Origin: Elephas maximus indicus
Taxonomy: Eukaryota; Chordata; Mammalia; Proboscidea; Elephantidae
Assembly (NCBI RefSeq): GCF_024166365.1
Contig: NC_064831.1
Span: 26,278,768-26,342,767, forward strand
Reading direction: 5' to 3'
Length of the DNA: 64,000 nt
The notes under the pieces are model-generated. The model did not search any database, was not told where the DNA came from, and saw nothing but the letters and a program-made list of their open reading frames with translations. This document shows, piece after piece, positions 23,800 to 36,104 of the stretch (position 1 is the first letter of the stretch; each line of letters begins with the position of its first letter). Position numbers and translations under genes: made by a program.

Positions 23800-23935
23800 C
23801 TCCAGTCCTTCATCTGCAAATCTGAAACAGTAACAGTTTACCTCATTTAATTGTTGTGACATTGCATGAGGCAATGCATACCCTGGGTTAACATAGTACT
23901 TGGGACATTGTTTGCTACAGTTATAAAAATCCTTG
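23800..23935 (+). repeat. MIR fragment
   Basis: 'cagtccttcatctgcaaatc', 'cctcatttaattgttgtgac' and 'agtacttgggacattg' follow the 3' half of MIR, diverged. Confidence 0.55.
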
Positions 23936-24191
23936 TTATGTCTGAGTTACTCCATCTATATCATGCAGATGTGAAATAAGAGTCATTTTGGCTTGGAATT
24001 GTTTTGGATTGAATTGAAGAAATGAACATACTAGTGCCAGGCCAGAATATTGGACAGGTGGATATGTAACATAGAGTGTACCTTTGAGAAAGGGGAAGCT
24101 TTGCTAATTCTGGGAACACCACATTGAGGTAGACAGGAAAATGTGACAACGGATCTAAAAGTACTCTGAGCTTTCTGCAATTACCCACTTT

Positions 24192-24248
24192 ATACAAAAA
24201 CGCAATGCCCTCGAGTCGTTTCCGACTCATAGCGACCCTATGGGACAG
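24192..24248 (-). repeat. AfroSINE 3' stub, antisense
   Basis: Only the 3' body is present ('gcaatgccctcgagtcgttt' to 'ccctatgggacag'), a heavily 5'-truncated copy. The CG-rich body is close to consensus, so it may be fairly young. Confidence 0.75.
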
Positions 24249-24879
24249 ACAACTAGAAAATAAATGGGAACACGTTTTTATCCTGTTTTAAATTGTACAG
24301 AAATATTATAGACAACTAGAAATTTATCTGACCTGCATATCCCTCTTCTACTTTGGTAGTGTGGAATTACACAGAATTGAATTCACTTGGCAACAACTGC
24401 CTTTTTGATGTGAAATACAGATAATATTTTTTCTTTTTACCTGCTATTTTAAAAAATTTTGATTGAATTTTGAGACATTATTGAATTTGTGACAGTTTCA
24501 TGATATCTATTACAATTCTTATAACACATCGAATATTAAAAGCATGAGAACACATTGCAAAATTAATAATCAAATAACCTAATAGCCTTGGAATAATTAA
24601 ATTTACCATGGTCATGAGTGTTTCCTCTATGTTTAAAATAAATTCATAGAAGGTAGACAGAGGACAGACAGAAAAATCTAAAGGAACACAGAAAACATGT
24701 CACTTATGCTGAAAAATGAAGACAGATACGTAATATTTTTGTTCTTTGGTAAGAAATAAGTAACATTACATTACATGTGAGTTATGGGAAAATACTAATT
24801 TTACTTTCAAAATATTTTGGTAGGAAACATCTATGGATGACCAATAATGATATAATAATGATAATAATAACTTCATAGA

Positions 24880-25090
24880 GCTATCTTCTTGGGCATGCAT
24901 TCTCCAATGTACTTATATACATTTTATTTTGTAATTATCAAATAATCCTATAATAGATACTATATGTCATCTCATTTTGCACATAATGAAACTGAGATTT
25001 AAGCATATTGCTCATATTTATCCAACTACTAAACAGTGGCATAGGTATTCAAACTCAAGAAACCTGGCCATTAAATTTGTACTTTTATGT
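24880..25090 (+). repeat. MIR fragment
   Basis: 'ctcattttgcacataatgaa', 'actgagatttaagcatattg' and 'ggtattcaaactcaagaaac' match the MIR order. A further MIR-like piece lies at about 25485-25620 ('agtctagaaacaaggagagt', 'tgaccttccccaaatatcac'). From 25621 to 26220 nothing else is assigned. Confidence 0.6.
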
Positions 25091-26224
25091 TCAGACAATC
25101 TTCAGATGAATGCAGCTACCAGTTTAAGTGTTTATTATTAGATCAGTCATGTAACTTTTCTGAACTTCATAATTCATGCTGACTAAGTGTGAAATATACC
25201 TATATTTCACATTATATGAACTGTTTGCCCAGTGAATAAAATGCCTGATATGATAATATTTTCAAATACTCTTAGTTTAAAATAATTTCATCTTAAATTT
25301 AAATCTACAGAAGACTTTCAAAATCATATTCATTGAATCTTGGCATCTGAGAAACATTGGAAAGCTGCCCTTAAGCTCAGGGCCTTAGCAGGTGGTTATC
25401 AAATCCCCAAAGCAGAGGATGAGCCCCGATGGAAACAAATGAAACCAGTACAGCTGTCTACCAAAGTCTGCGAATTTTCCCAGTCTAGAAACAAGGAGAG
25501 TGGCTCATAGGAAAGTAATGACCTTCCCCAAATATCACACATATTTGTGAACAAAATATGGACAGGTCTTTAGAGTTCTGACTCCTAGTCTTCATGTTAT
25601 TTAAGCAACTCGTAACTCGTATGTCTATACCCAGTGTGCCCTGACCCAGGGCAGGCTTAAGTGAATGAACTTTGCATGTCATGACCTCCAGTTCAGCGGC
25701 AGCCAGAGACATAGATCTGTCCATCCACCCAATGCAGTAAGAAACGCTAACAAAGAAAATAGATTAGGAAAGGAAAATGTTTCCTTAAAAATAGAAAGTC
25801 ATATGAATTTAAAAAGTAATAGGAAAACACAGCTTACCTGAAACTAATAGGAAAGTGAATACATTATTTAAAAAAAAAAAATCTACAGACACAGACTACT
25901 TTACAATTATGTTTTAATGGCCTTTAAGAACACTGATTATCCCTATTTTGTTTAAAAAAAAAAAAGACTACAAATTAAAAGATGAACTATAGCAATACAT
26001 TTTGTGAGTTTAATATGTTTAATATTCATGCATGCAGACAGTACAATGTAATATTAAATCAACAATGATCATAGATTCAAACAACTTAAATACCAATAAA
26101 AAGTTGTTTGATCAAAATAATATTGAAATTGTTTAAAATGGTAGTCTATTAATGAAATGCAGAACATTAATATTAAATTATTAATATCATATAAGTATCC
26201 CAAATATATGTAATATAAAATGCA

Positions 26225-27100
26225 AAACTTCAGTCCAAAATAACAAAAATGTCAAATATATAAAATCAACTGGAGAAGATATTCACAGGGCATATAAATA
26301 ACAAGTTATAAAGATATATAAATTATATATATAATTAAATATATAAATTACAAAATACATGGGAAATTCTTTAAATTAGTAAGAAAAAGCCAAACAATCT
26401 AGAAACCACTAATAAGAGATATTCACAGAGAGTTTGCAGAAGAAATCCAAGAGGTCGATGAATAGATTAAAAGAGTTTCTGCCATGTAACTTAAGTGACA
26501 TGCAATTTAAATTTATTTTGACACTTATATGATTTCTGTTATCACATCTAACAGTAAAATATGTGGAGGAATTATCACACAACTTGACGGTTGACTGGAA
26601 TGTAAAAGGTGGAGATGCAATTATCTTAAACCCAAAATATTCTAGTAAAATATTTACTTGAGAAAATATCGCCACATGCACAAGGATATGGGTTATATTA
26701 ACAAAAGATTGGAAAGAAGCTAAGTATTCTTAAATAAACATTATATATATATTATATATATATTATATATATATAAATTGTGTATATATGATGTAATAAA
26801 ATTTGGCAGTAGTTAGCAGTATATTAAACTGAATATATATATATTTCACTCAAAATATATATATTTGAGGGAACAAAGCATAAAAGAATGATATGCTCAC
26901 TATTATAGCATATTTATATCAATTTTGAAAAATGGAACATCTACATATTTTAATGATATGAAAGTCATTGCTGGTATATACTAAGAATCAAAAAATTTTA
27001 ATATGTATTAAAGGTGTGAAGATCATAGACCATTCACAAAATTTGCAATGTTTTCCAAATAAGTTACAGAGAAACTAAAAAAGGATTTAGTACACCACAG
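26225..27100 (+). mobile_element. Ancient L1M fragment, sense, with internal (TA)n
   Basis: Diverged sense end of L1 ORF2: 'aaaaagccaaacaatctaga', 'ttgcagaagaaatccaagag', 'gactggaatgtaaaaggtgg', 'agattggaaagaagctaagt'. A TA-rich simple repeat occupies about 26738-26790 and more lies at 26830-26870. No coding potential. Confidence 0.5.
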
Positions 27101-27517
27101 ATTATGAATGAAGTCCAAACATAATACTGTTGGTAAGCCTGAATTCACAGCTCTCTTTGACAATTTGAATTTGTGAGCAAAAGACACCACTTACCTAAGT
27201 ATAATAGGTGAATCCATTTACATGTGCATCCATTTCTACCACCAAAAATACTTAGACGTAAAAGAAACGGAAGTTATAGATGCTAGTGAAAGAGGAGGTA
27301 TTCTGAAAGTGAATGACTACCTGTATATTTTATCTGTGGGAGATGTTGGACCTCAGGTTCATTATATGAGAATATCATTTGGATAAGTCATAATTAATGG
27401 ATTAGTTTTTGTTTTCTACTTTTAAAATATAAGATTATTGATGTCCAAATTTATGAAAAATTGCATGCAATACAAATTGTGTTCATTTATGAAATTATTA
27501 ACTCTTTTGAATGGATA

Positions 27518-27671
27518 AAACCAAAACACCTGTGCTGTCAAGTCAATTCTGACCCTATAGGACAGAGTAGATCTGCCTCATTGAGTTTCCAAGGAGTGGG
27601 TGGTGAGTTTGAACTGCCAACCTTTTGGTTAGCAGCCGAAAGCTTAACCACTGTGCCACCAGGGCTCCCTT
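27518..27671 (-). repeat. AfroSINE, antisense, with TSD
   Basis: Antisense SINE with flanking 'gaatggata' (27509-27517 and 27673-27681). A few bases of the body are missing ('attctgaccctatagg'). From 27682 to 28465 there is no gene or clear repeat; this is AT-rich DNA upstream of the olfactory receptor pseudogene and would hold its promoter if it had one. Confidence 0.9.
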
Positions 27672-28465
27672 AGAATGGATATATTAAATTAAAATCAGCA
27701 GCATTGTTTAAGAACATAATACATAAAAGTTTAAATGTTGAGGGGGTTCTAAACTTAACGAGATGTAGGCACCATGATCAGGAATGCAAGTCATGATAAT
27801 ATAAATTATATGGTGATGGGTACAGTAGTATCTGTGGTGGCTGAAAGCCTAGTGTGTTTAGAGCACAGGCTGCATGTAAGTGTGGAATAGAGAATTTTTG
27901 CTTTTGTTTTTTTCCCCATCAAACTTAGTTAAATTAGTTGTAATTTTTTGAAACTTTTGAAATTTTAATTTATCTTGATATTGAAGAAAATCTTATGAGA
28001 ATACATTAAGCAAATATCTAAAACACATGCAAAAGTAATAACTATAGGCATATCACCTCAATACCTACTAAAGTGCATAAATCTGAATTTCCTTCAATAT
28101 AGAAATACCAAAAGTGTAAAGAACTCGGATTGCATAAGTAATATTTCTTAACATCATGAGTAAATTACATGTGGCATACTGACAAGTTATTAAAAAACGA
28201 TAGAGGTGTAATTTGTACTACTGTATATGTATGTTATCTAATTTTGTGTGAATAAAAAATAACGTATAGTAACAGCAGAAATGGATAGTAGTATGCTATG
28301 GCAAAAAATCTTGTTTCTAAGTGAAAGATTAAAGTAGAAATTAGCCCTCCAAGTCTGAGATTTCCCAAGTCATTTGATCAAGTTTTCACAAAGATATGTA
28401 CAAGCTTCCTTTTAGGCAAATTTCATTTCTGCATCATTCTTACATCTTTCAGGCACCAGTAGAGC

Positions 28466-29395
28466 ATGGTCAATGCAAACGGCACCACAGGAATAAACTT
28501 CATTCTTCTAGGGCTCTTTAACCACGCACAGAACCACCTATTCCTGTTTGCCATGGTGCTTATGATCTTCATCACCTCACTGATGGGCAACACCCTTATG
28601 ATCGTTCTCATTCATGTGGACCCTCAACTCCACATGTCCATGTACTTCCTGCTTAGCCAGCTTTCTTTCATGGACATGATGCTGGTCACCATCATTCCCA
28701 AAATGGCAGCCAACTACCTGATGGACACTAGGTCTATCTCTCCCACTGGCTGTGGCGTCCAGATCTTCCTCCTTCTCACTGTGGGAGGAAGTGAATGCTT
28801 CCTCTTAACGGCCATGTCCTATGACCACTATGTGGCCATATGTCACCCACTGCGCTACCCCATTCTCATGAGTCAGAAGCTTTGTTTACTCATGACATCA
28901 GGTTCCTGGCTCCTGGGAGGGATTGAAGGGCTGATGCAGGCTGGTGCCACTTTAAGCTTCCCTTTCTGTCACTCACGGGAAATCAATCACTTTTTTTGTG
29001 AAGCACCATCACTGGTACCCCTTGCCTGTGCTGACACCACGATTTTTGGGTTTTTCATGTATGTCTGCTGCATTCTGATGCTCTTGATCCCTTTGTCTCT
29101 CATTTTGGCCTCATACAGCTTTATCCTGGCTGCAGTGCTCCGCATGCGGTCAGCTGGAGCCCGGAAAAAAGCCTTTAAGACCTGACCCTCTCACCTGGCA
29201 GTTGTGGGACTCTTCTATGGCACCATCATGTTCATCTACATAAGGCCCAAATCTAATGGTTCAGAGGACCACGATAAGGTGGTCTCAGTGTTTTATACCA
29301 TCTTCACACCTGTCTTGAACCCCCTTATATACGGTGTGAGAAACAAAGAAGTCAAGGAGGCCTTGAGGAGGTGGCTGGAAAAACATTTTATGTGA
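28466..29395 (+). pseudogene. Olfactory receptor family 2 pseudogene with one in-frame stop
   Basis: Same strand as the receptor at 42, with otherwise full length: 309 residues from ATG 28466 to TGA 29393-29395. The frame is kept throughout, but codon 240 (29183-29185) is TGA where the TM6 motif KAFxTCSSHL has Cys; the next codon is Pro where Ser is usual. Other departures: DRY in TM3 reads DHY (120-122), PMYF in TM2 reads SMYF (58-61), and one residue is missing in the loop before PKMAANYL. The sequon NGT (5-7), Cys96 and [12 protein letters not shown] in TM7 are kept. The stop removes TM6-TM7, so no receptor is expected. Confidence 0.92.
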
Positions 29396-30749
29396 TATCA
29401 ATACTGAGCTTAATTTGCCAAAATGGCAGCAACCAAACTGGATACAGGTTACGTTTCTAAAATATTGTTTTGTTATTTTGCTCATCCCATTTAGATTCTT
29501 CTTTTGTGTTGTATCAAGTTATTTTGCTCTTGCTTTGCCAATCTGGCTGCATTGTTCCTATATGATTATTTTTATATATGGTAAATTAATTAAAAATGAT
29601 ATTTGTCCTCCTGTCATAACTTGCAGTGGTGTTTTTGCTCTGAAATTAGGGCTCTGGCAATAACTATGAGTGACTGAGTTTCTAAATAGCATATATGTGT
29701 ATAATTAGTATGATAAATAACGGAAATCATTAATTTTGATGGGAATAATACCTTTTGAAAACAAAATGTAGATCCTAAATCACATAATGAAGATAAAATA
29801 AATTCAAATGAAATAAGGACCCAATGTGACCATCAAACATAAAATAAGTAAGAAGACATCAAGAAGTATTTGCAAAATGTTGCTATAGGAAGATTTGTTA
29901 AAGAAACTTCCAGACAGAATATAAAAATGCTAATTGGCTTTTCATGACCTATGTTAAAACGTAAGAGTAGAGAGATGAGCTGAAGAAAAAAATATATTGT
30001 GTACAAAGGAGTCAGTACACAGTGGATTCAAAAATAAAACTTTCTTTCAGCAAAGAAGTCTCAAATTAAGAAAGGGCCTCAGGCCAAAGACCCAACACAA
30101 GTTGTGAGTTTAAAATCATTTATTAAGGCTTCAGCACGATTTAAGACACAGTACCTTAAATAAACATACAAACAGACAAAAGACCTTCTATAAATCTTGA
30201 GAGTCTTGTAGATTCTCTTTAGTTAAAAATAAATAGGACTACTAAAATGTTTTAGCGCACTGTAGTGCAGCAGAGTCACAGGAAGCCCAAGGTTGGTAGT
30301 TGTGGGTTTTGTCTAATGGAGTAAATTCCAGTAAGATTCATGGAAAACTCGCAATGTTTGCAAGCATGTTTTTCTGACAGAAATATCACTAGTTTGGCCT
30401 AAGGAGTAAGCTGATTGAGATGACTACTCAGTTTTCTTATGGTAGAGCAAGGGTGACTCAGAAAGCAGAAGCGAAAATCATGTAGAATAATTCCCAGAGA
30501 ATCACACTGAATCTTAATTAAGGAGCTGGCAACAATTTCTACCAGAATTTCAGAATTGCAAGTGACTGTATGCTGCCCCATTCCCTATTTTAAGAAGTGT
30601 CTTAAGAGTAATTGTGTTAGTGCAATTATATAATCCCCATGCTGTGACAAAGAGAGAAACCAAGACTTCTAGTGCACATCCCCAGCTGAGAGCCCAGCCC
30701 AATTCAAAACCAATTTTTTCAGTTATTGGTGGCACATCATGCAAGTGTA
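29396..30749. other. AT-rich stretch without a supported feature
   Basis: Downstream of the receptor pseudogene. No repeat family I can name with confidence, and no credible frame. Confidence 0.4.
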
Positions 30750-30910
30750 TCTTTCAGCTCCCAGTTGAGCCACTTCCACTGATGATGCATGGAGTAGAGA
30801 CGAGCTCTCCCTGATGAAACCTGCTGAAATTGCAAATTCATTTGCAAAATAAATAATTGTTGTTTTAAACCGCTGTGCTTTGTGGATACACACACACACA
30901 TACACACACA
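30750..30910 (+). repeat. MLT1-like LTR 3' end (tentative) and short CA repeat
   Basis: 'aaataattgttgttttaaac' followed by 'cgctgtgctttgtgg' resembles the end of an MLT/MST-type LTR in sense orientation. A short (CA)n lies at about 30889-30909. From 30911 to 31879 nothing else is assigned. Confidence 0.4.
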
Positions 30911-31879
30911 ATGGAATAGTGCTTAAGTGAATATATGTGTTACCTAAAACCCATAATAAAGATATCAACTACATTTGAATAAAAGGGGTTATAATTCTCT
31001 TTCCCTACTTCATATAATCCGGAACCATTGTTCTGGAAATAATATTATTATCTGTTTAGAATTATTTTTTATTACAGAGAAGTCTTACCACTTTGGCTTT
31101 GATTAAAGTTTTAAGATATTCTAGAAGTCAAAAATCAAAAACAACGTGGTTGAGGAAAAACCACTTAGATTTTTCTGTGAGAAGGCCAGGGGTTGCCATC
31201 TGGGATCAGTCAACTAAGAACATGTGCCTTGGGCAAGTTAGCTTCTCTGATATACAGCTATTCTGTCTATAAAAACAGCATTCCTAAAATTAAAAATATA
31301 TATATAATCAAGATTAAATTTAAGTTATTAGTGTGAAAATAACATGACAGAGACTTCAGTGCCTGGAAACATGGCAGATGAGGTATCATAACCAACACAC
31401 AGAGCTAGTTGAATAGATAGACAGACTTGGAAACAGATTATAGGTATGTGGATCTAAGTTCTTCTTTCATGCATTAAAGAACTACATGTATATACCACAG
31501 ACACACACATACACAAATAAAAACAGTAATTAGAAAAATAAGGCAGAAGGAAGTAGCTTCTTTACCAGAATATTAGTCAAAGGAAATAAAAAAACAATGC
31601 TGTATCAACTTTCATGGCTCTATGTTTCATGGACAACAGGAGATAAACTACAAGGCCCCTAAAGGTGAGGATTCAGAAGAACTCTGAATAAACCAGAGAA
31701 TTTAAGGGACAACACAATTCTGTCTGAGTTAGCTAGAAATTAACCTCCCAGCTCCTCAAGTAGGTCCAGGAAATCTGCAGAAAATTCTTTCTCGGTGAAT
31801 GGCACCAAGTAAAGCAGCTGAGAACTCAGTCAAAGAACTTGTAGGTCACATAAAAAGCCCATAATTGTCTGCTGGAGAG

Positions 31880-32110
31880 AGAGGTCCCATGGAGCAGCAC
31901 TGAGGCACTAGACGTGGGAGTGAAGAAGTATTCTTGGACATCCAGTCCAATAGGTTTTCAGATGACTCCAGCCAGTGTCTGACTGCAACTTCAAAATAGA
32001 TATTCCAGCAGAGAACCAACCCACTCAACCCAGAATCCTGGGGAGATAATAACTTATTGTTTTAAACTGCCAAGTTTTGTGGTGGTTTGTTAGACAGCAA
32101 TAGCTGTGAA
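31880..32110 (+). repeat. MLT/MST-like LTR 3' part, sense
   Basis: 'gactccagccagtgtctgac', 'ttattgttttaaactgccaa' and 'ttttgtggtggtttgttaga' follow the 3' end of MaLR-type LTRs. The 5' part is missing or too diverged. From 32111 to 32498 the DNA is AT-rich, with a run of 9 G at about 32317. Confidence 0.5.
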
Positions 32111-32498
32111 GATATGAGTTAAAGTATATAATACCTTTTATTGTTTGAGTAGATGAAATTGTAATAAAATTAGTTTTTGATTAATTAAGTGTATGGTACA
32201 TTGTCCTAGATTATCACTAAACATAAAGAAGTAAAGTACATATTGTCTTAAACAACACAAAGAAATTGTGAAATGCAAAAAATAATCAATCCAAAGAAGA
32301 CAAGAATGACATGAAGGGGGGGGACACGGAGAAGATAGGTAACTAAAAATCACTACATTGAATAATATAAAGGTTTTTTTTTAATTTAAAATAAAAACAC
32401 TAATAAGCTGAAAAACATAAGTTTTTCAGCAAATGTAAATAGACTAAATGTTCCAAGCAAAGAACCTAGTCTGGAGAAAACCTCTTAGTATTTTAAAT

Positions 32499-33590
32499 TG
32501 TTATTGTTAGGTTCCTTCATGTCGGTTCCTACTCAGAGCGACCCTATGTGCATCATAATGAAACACTGCCCCATTTCGCCCCAACCTAACTATCATTTCT
32601 ATGTTTGAGCCCATTATTGCGGCCACTGTGTTAATCCATCATTTTTGCTGACCCACTACTTCACCAAGCATGATGTCCTTCTCCAGGGACTGGTTCCTCC
32701 TTATAATATGTCCAAATTACATGAGTCGAAATCTCGCCATCCTCACTTCTAAGGAGCATTCTTGCCGTACTTCTTCGGAGACAAATTTGATCATTCTTTT
32801 GACAGTCCGTTTTATATTCAGTATTTTCCACCAACGCCGTGATTCTAAGGCATCGATTCTTCTTTGGTCTTTCTTACTCATTGTTCATCTTTCACATGCA
32901 TAAGAGGCAACTGAAAATACAATGGCTTGGGTCAGGTGCACCTTAGTCCTCAAAGCGACATTTTTGCTTTTTAACACTTTAAAGAGGGATTTTGCAGCCA
33001 ATTTGCCAAATGCAATACATCCTTTGATTTTTTGACTGCTGCTTCCATTGGAGTTAATTGTAGATCAAAGTAAAATAAAATCCTTGACAATGTCATTATT
33101 TTCTCTGTTTATCAAGCTGTTGGTTACTGGTCCAGTTGTGAGGATTTTTGTTTTCTTTATTTTGAGGTGTAATTCATACTGAAGGCTGTAGTCTTTGATC
33201 TTCATCAGCAAGTGCTTCAAGTCCTTTTCACTTTCAACAAGCAAGGCTGTGTGTTCTGCATATTGCAGGTCGTTAATGAGTTTTTCTCTAATCCTGATGC
33301 TGCCTTCTTCTTCATGTAGTCCATCTTCTCAGATCATTTGCTCAGCATACAGATTGAATAAGTACAGTGAAAGGATATAATCCTGATGCATATCTTTTCT
33401 GATTTCAAACTAAGCAGTGTCCCATTGTTGTGTTCCAATTACTGCCTCTTGGGCTATGTAGAGGTTCTGCATGAGCAAAATTAAGTGTTCTGGAATTCCC
33501 ACTCTTTGCAACGTTATCCAAAATTTGTTATGATCTACACAGTCAAATGCCTTTGAGTAGTCAATAATTAACACAGATAAACATCTTTCT
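32499..33590 (-). mobile_element. Old RTE (BovB-like) LINE, antisense, segment 1 of 3
   Basis: Antisense RTE from its 3' tail ('attgttattgttaggttcc') through the C-terminus and RT palm. The RT catalytic YADD is degraded here (the codons read YAEH, near 33260). At 33590 the element is interrupted; it continues at 36021 with a repeat of the last 14 bases and again at 37401. Segment 2 is 36021-36104, segment 3 is 37401-37497. Dead copy. Confidence 0.85.
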
Positions 33591-34673
33591 GTTCCATGGT
33601 CGGCCCCTGGCCTCGTTCTGACTGATGATATTGAGCTTTTCCTTTGTCTCTTTCCATTGATGTAGTTGATTTGATTTCTGTGTATTCCATCTGGTGAGGT
33701 CCATGTGCATAGTCACCGTTTATGTTGGTGAAAAAAGATATTTGCAATGAAGAAGTCATTGGTCTTGCAAAACTCTATCATTCTATCTCCGGCATTGTTT
33801 CTATCACCAAGGCCATATCTTCCAACTACCAGTTGTTCTCCTTTGTTTCCAAGTTTTGCATTCCAATCACCTGTAATTACCAATGCACCCTGATTGCATG
33901 TTCAATCAATTTCAGACTACAGAAGCTGAAGAAAATCTTCAATTTATTCACTTTGTTCTTAGTGGTTGCTGCGTAAATTTGAATGATAGTCATATTAACT
34001 GGTCTTCCTTATAGGCCTATGGATATTATTCTATCACTGATAGCACTGTACTTCAGGATAGACCTCAAATTGTTCTTTTTGACGATGAATGTAACACCAT
34101 TCCTCTTCAAGTTGTCATTTCTGGCGTAGTAGACTATGTGTTGTCTGATTCAAAATGGCCAATACCAGTCCATTTCAGCTCACTAATGCCTAGGATATCG
34201 ATGCTTATGTGTTCCATTTCGTTTTTGAAGATTTCCAATTTTCCTTGATTTATACTTCGTATATTTCAGGTTCCAAACATTAGTGGATGTTTGCATCTGT
34301 TTCTTCTCGTTTTGAATCACGCCACATGAGCAGGTGAATGTCCCGAAAGCTTTACTCCATCCACGTCATTAAGGCCGACTCTACTTTGAGAAAGCAGCTC
34401 TCTCCCAGCCCCCTTCTGAGTGCCTTCAAACCTGGGGAGCTAATGTTCCAGCAATATATTAGACAATGTTCCACTGCTATTCAGAAGATTTTCACTGGCT
34501 AATTCTTTTCAGAAGTAGACTGCCAGGTCCTTCTTCCTAGTCTATCTTAGCCTGGAAGTTCAGCTGAAGGCTGTCCTCCACATGTGACCCTGCTGGTATC
34601 TGAATACTGGTGGCATAGCTTCCAGCATCACAGCAACATGCAAGCCCCCACAGTATGACAAACTGACAGACAC

Positions 34674-35718
34674 GTGCCTATTCCCAAGAAAGGTGAGCCA
34701 ACCAAATGTGGAAATTATCAAACAATATCACTAATATCACACGCAAGCAAAATTTTGCTGAAGATCATTCAAAAGTGGCTGCAGCAGTATATCAACAGGG
34801 AACTGCCAGGAATTCAGGCCAGATTCAGAAGAGGACATGGACTGGGGATATCATTGCTGATGTCAGATGGATTCTGGCTGAAAGCAGAGAATACCAGGAT
34901 GTTTACCTGTGTTTTATTGACTATGCAAACGCATTCGACTGTGCGGACCATAACATTATGGATAACGTTGCGAAGAATGGGAATTCCGGAACACTTAACT
35001 GTGCTCACGAGGAACCTGTACATAGATCAAGAGGCTGTTGTTCAGATAGAACAAGGGGATACTCAATGGTTTAAAGTCAGGAAAAGTGTGCATCGGGGTT
35101 GTATCCTTTCACCATACCTATTGAATCTGTGTGCTGAGCAATAATCCGAGAAGCTGGACTATATGAAGAAGAACAGGCCATCAGGATTCGAGGAAAACTT
35201 ATTAACAACCTGCGTTATGCAGATGACACAACCTTGCTTGCTGAAAGCGAAGAGGACTTGAAGCACTTACTGATGAAGATCAAAGACCACAGCCTTCACT
35301 ATGGATTACACCTCAGCATAAAGAAAACAAAAATCCAATAAGACACATCATAATAAACAGAGAAAAGATTGAAGTTGTCAAGGATTTCATTTTACTTGGT
35401 TCCACAATCAATACCCATGGAAGCAGCAGTCAAGAAATCAAAAGACGCATTGCTTTGGGCAAATCTGCTGCAAAAGACCTCTTTAAAGTGTTGAAAAGCA
35501 AAGACGTCACCTCGAAGACTAAGGTGCGCCTAACCCAAGCCATGGTATTTTCAATCACCTCATATGCATGTGAAAGCTGGACAATGAATAAGGAAGACCA
35601 AAGAAGAATTGACACCTTTGAATTGTGGTGTTGGCAAAGCATATTTAACATACCATGGACTGCCAAAAGAACAAACAAATCTGTCTTGGAAGTAGTACAG
35701 CCAGAATGCTCCTTATAG
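34674..35718 (+). pseudogene. RTE reverse transcriptase remnant (sense part)
   Basis: Open pieces in alternating frames give the RT start (PIPKKGEPTKCGNYQ), the palm with LRYADDTTLLAESEED around 35216, and the C-terminal segment TFELWCWQSIFNIPWTAKR. RT would copy RTE RNA at a nicked target. Frameshifts near 34860, 35145 and 35340 break the frame, and the endonuclease half is inverted and detached. Confidence 0.8.
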
Positions 35719-35805
35719 GCCAGTATGGCGAGACTGCGTCTTACATACTTTGGCCGTGTTGTCAGAAGAGATCAGTCCCTGGAGAAGGACATCATGCCTG
35801 ATAAA

Positions 35806-35843
35806 GTACAAAAAAAAAAAATTTTTTTTTTTTTTTTTGTACA
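35806..35843. repeat. A12T17 palindromic insertion in the RTE
   Basis: RTE sequence expected as 'aaagtacagggtcggc' is split by A12 (35810-35821) and T17 (35822-35838). The 5-bp 'gtaca' occurs on both sides (35806-35810 and 35839-35843), so removing one copy and the A/T block restores the element exactly. Confidence 0.85.
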
Positions 35844-36020
35844 GGGTCGGCTTAAAAGAGGAAGACCCTCAATGAGATGGATTGACACAGTGTCTGCAAC
35901 AATGGGCTCAAGCATAACAACGATTGTAAGTATGGCACGGGACTGGACAGTGTTTCTTTCTGTGGTATATAGGATCGCTGTGAGTCAGAAGCGACTCGAC
36001 TGAACCTAGTAACAACAACA

Positions 36021-36104
36021 ATAAACATCTCTCTGGTATTCTCAGCTTTCAGCCAAGATCCACCGGACATCAGCAATTATGTCCCTCCTTCCGTATCATT
36101 TTCT
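36021..36104 (-). mobile_element. Old antisense RTE, segment 2 of 3
   Basis: Begins with the right-hand copy of the duplicated target and continues the RT region of the host RTE ('ggtattctcagctttcagcc', 'gacatcagcaattatgtccc'). It ends at 'atcattttct' (36095-36104), which is repeated as 'atccttttct' at 37401-37410. Confidence 0.8.

Larger units (their letters stand above)
33591..36020 (+). mobile_element. Younger RTE insertion with inverted 5' half (twin priming)
   Basis: Composite insertion into the older antisense RTE. The left part (33591-34672) is antisense and runs from the endonuclease region to the RTE 5' terminus ('gacagacacgtg'). The right part (34673-36020) is sense, from the start of the RT domain ('attcccaagaaaggtgagcc') to the 3' tail 'aacctagtaacaacaaca'. 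The whole is flanked by a 14-bp duplication with one mismatch, 'ataaacatctttct' (33577-33590) and 'ataaacatctctct' (36021-36034). That layout is the twin-priming product known from L1. The sense part keeps an intact RT YADD (35216-35227), but the sequence between the two parts is missing and frameshifts are present. Confidence 0.85.

Noticed and set aside
32499..36020. Two independent full RTE copies in opposite orientation
   Set aside because: The host sequence continues past 36020 with a 14-bp duplicated target, so a single twin-primed insertion into one older RTE explains the layout better.
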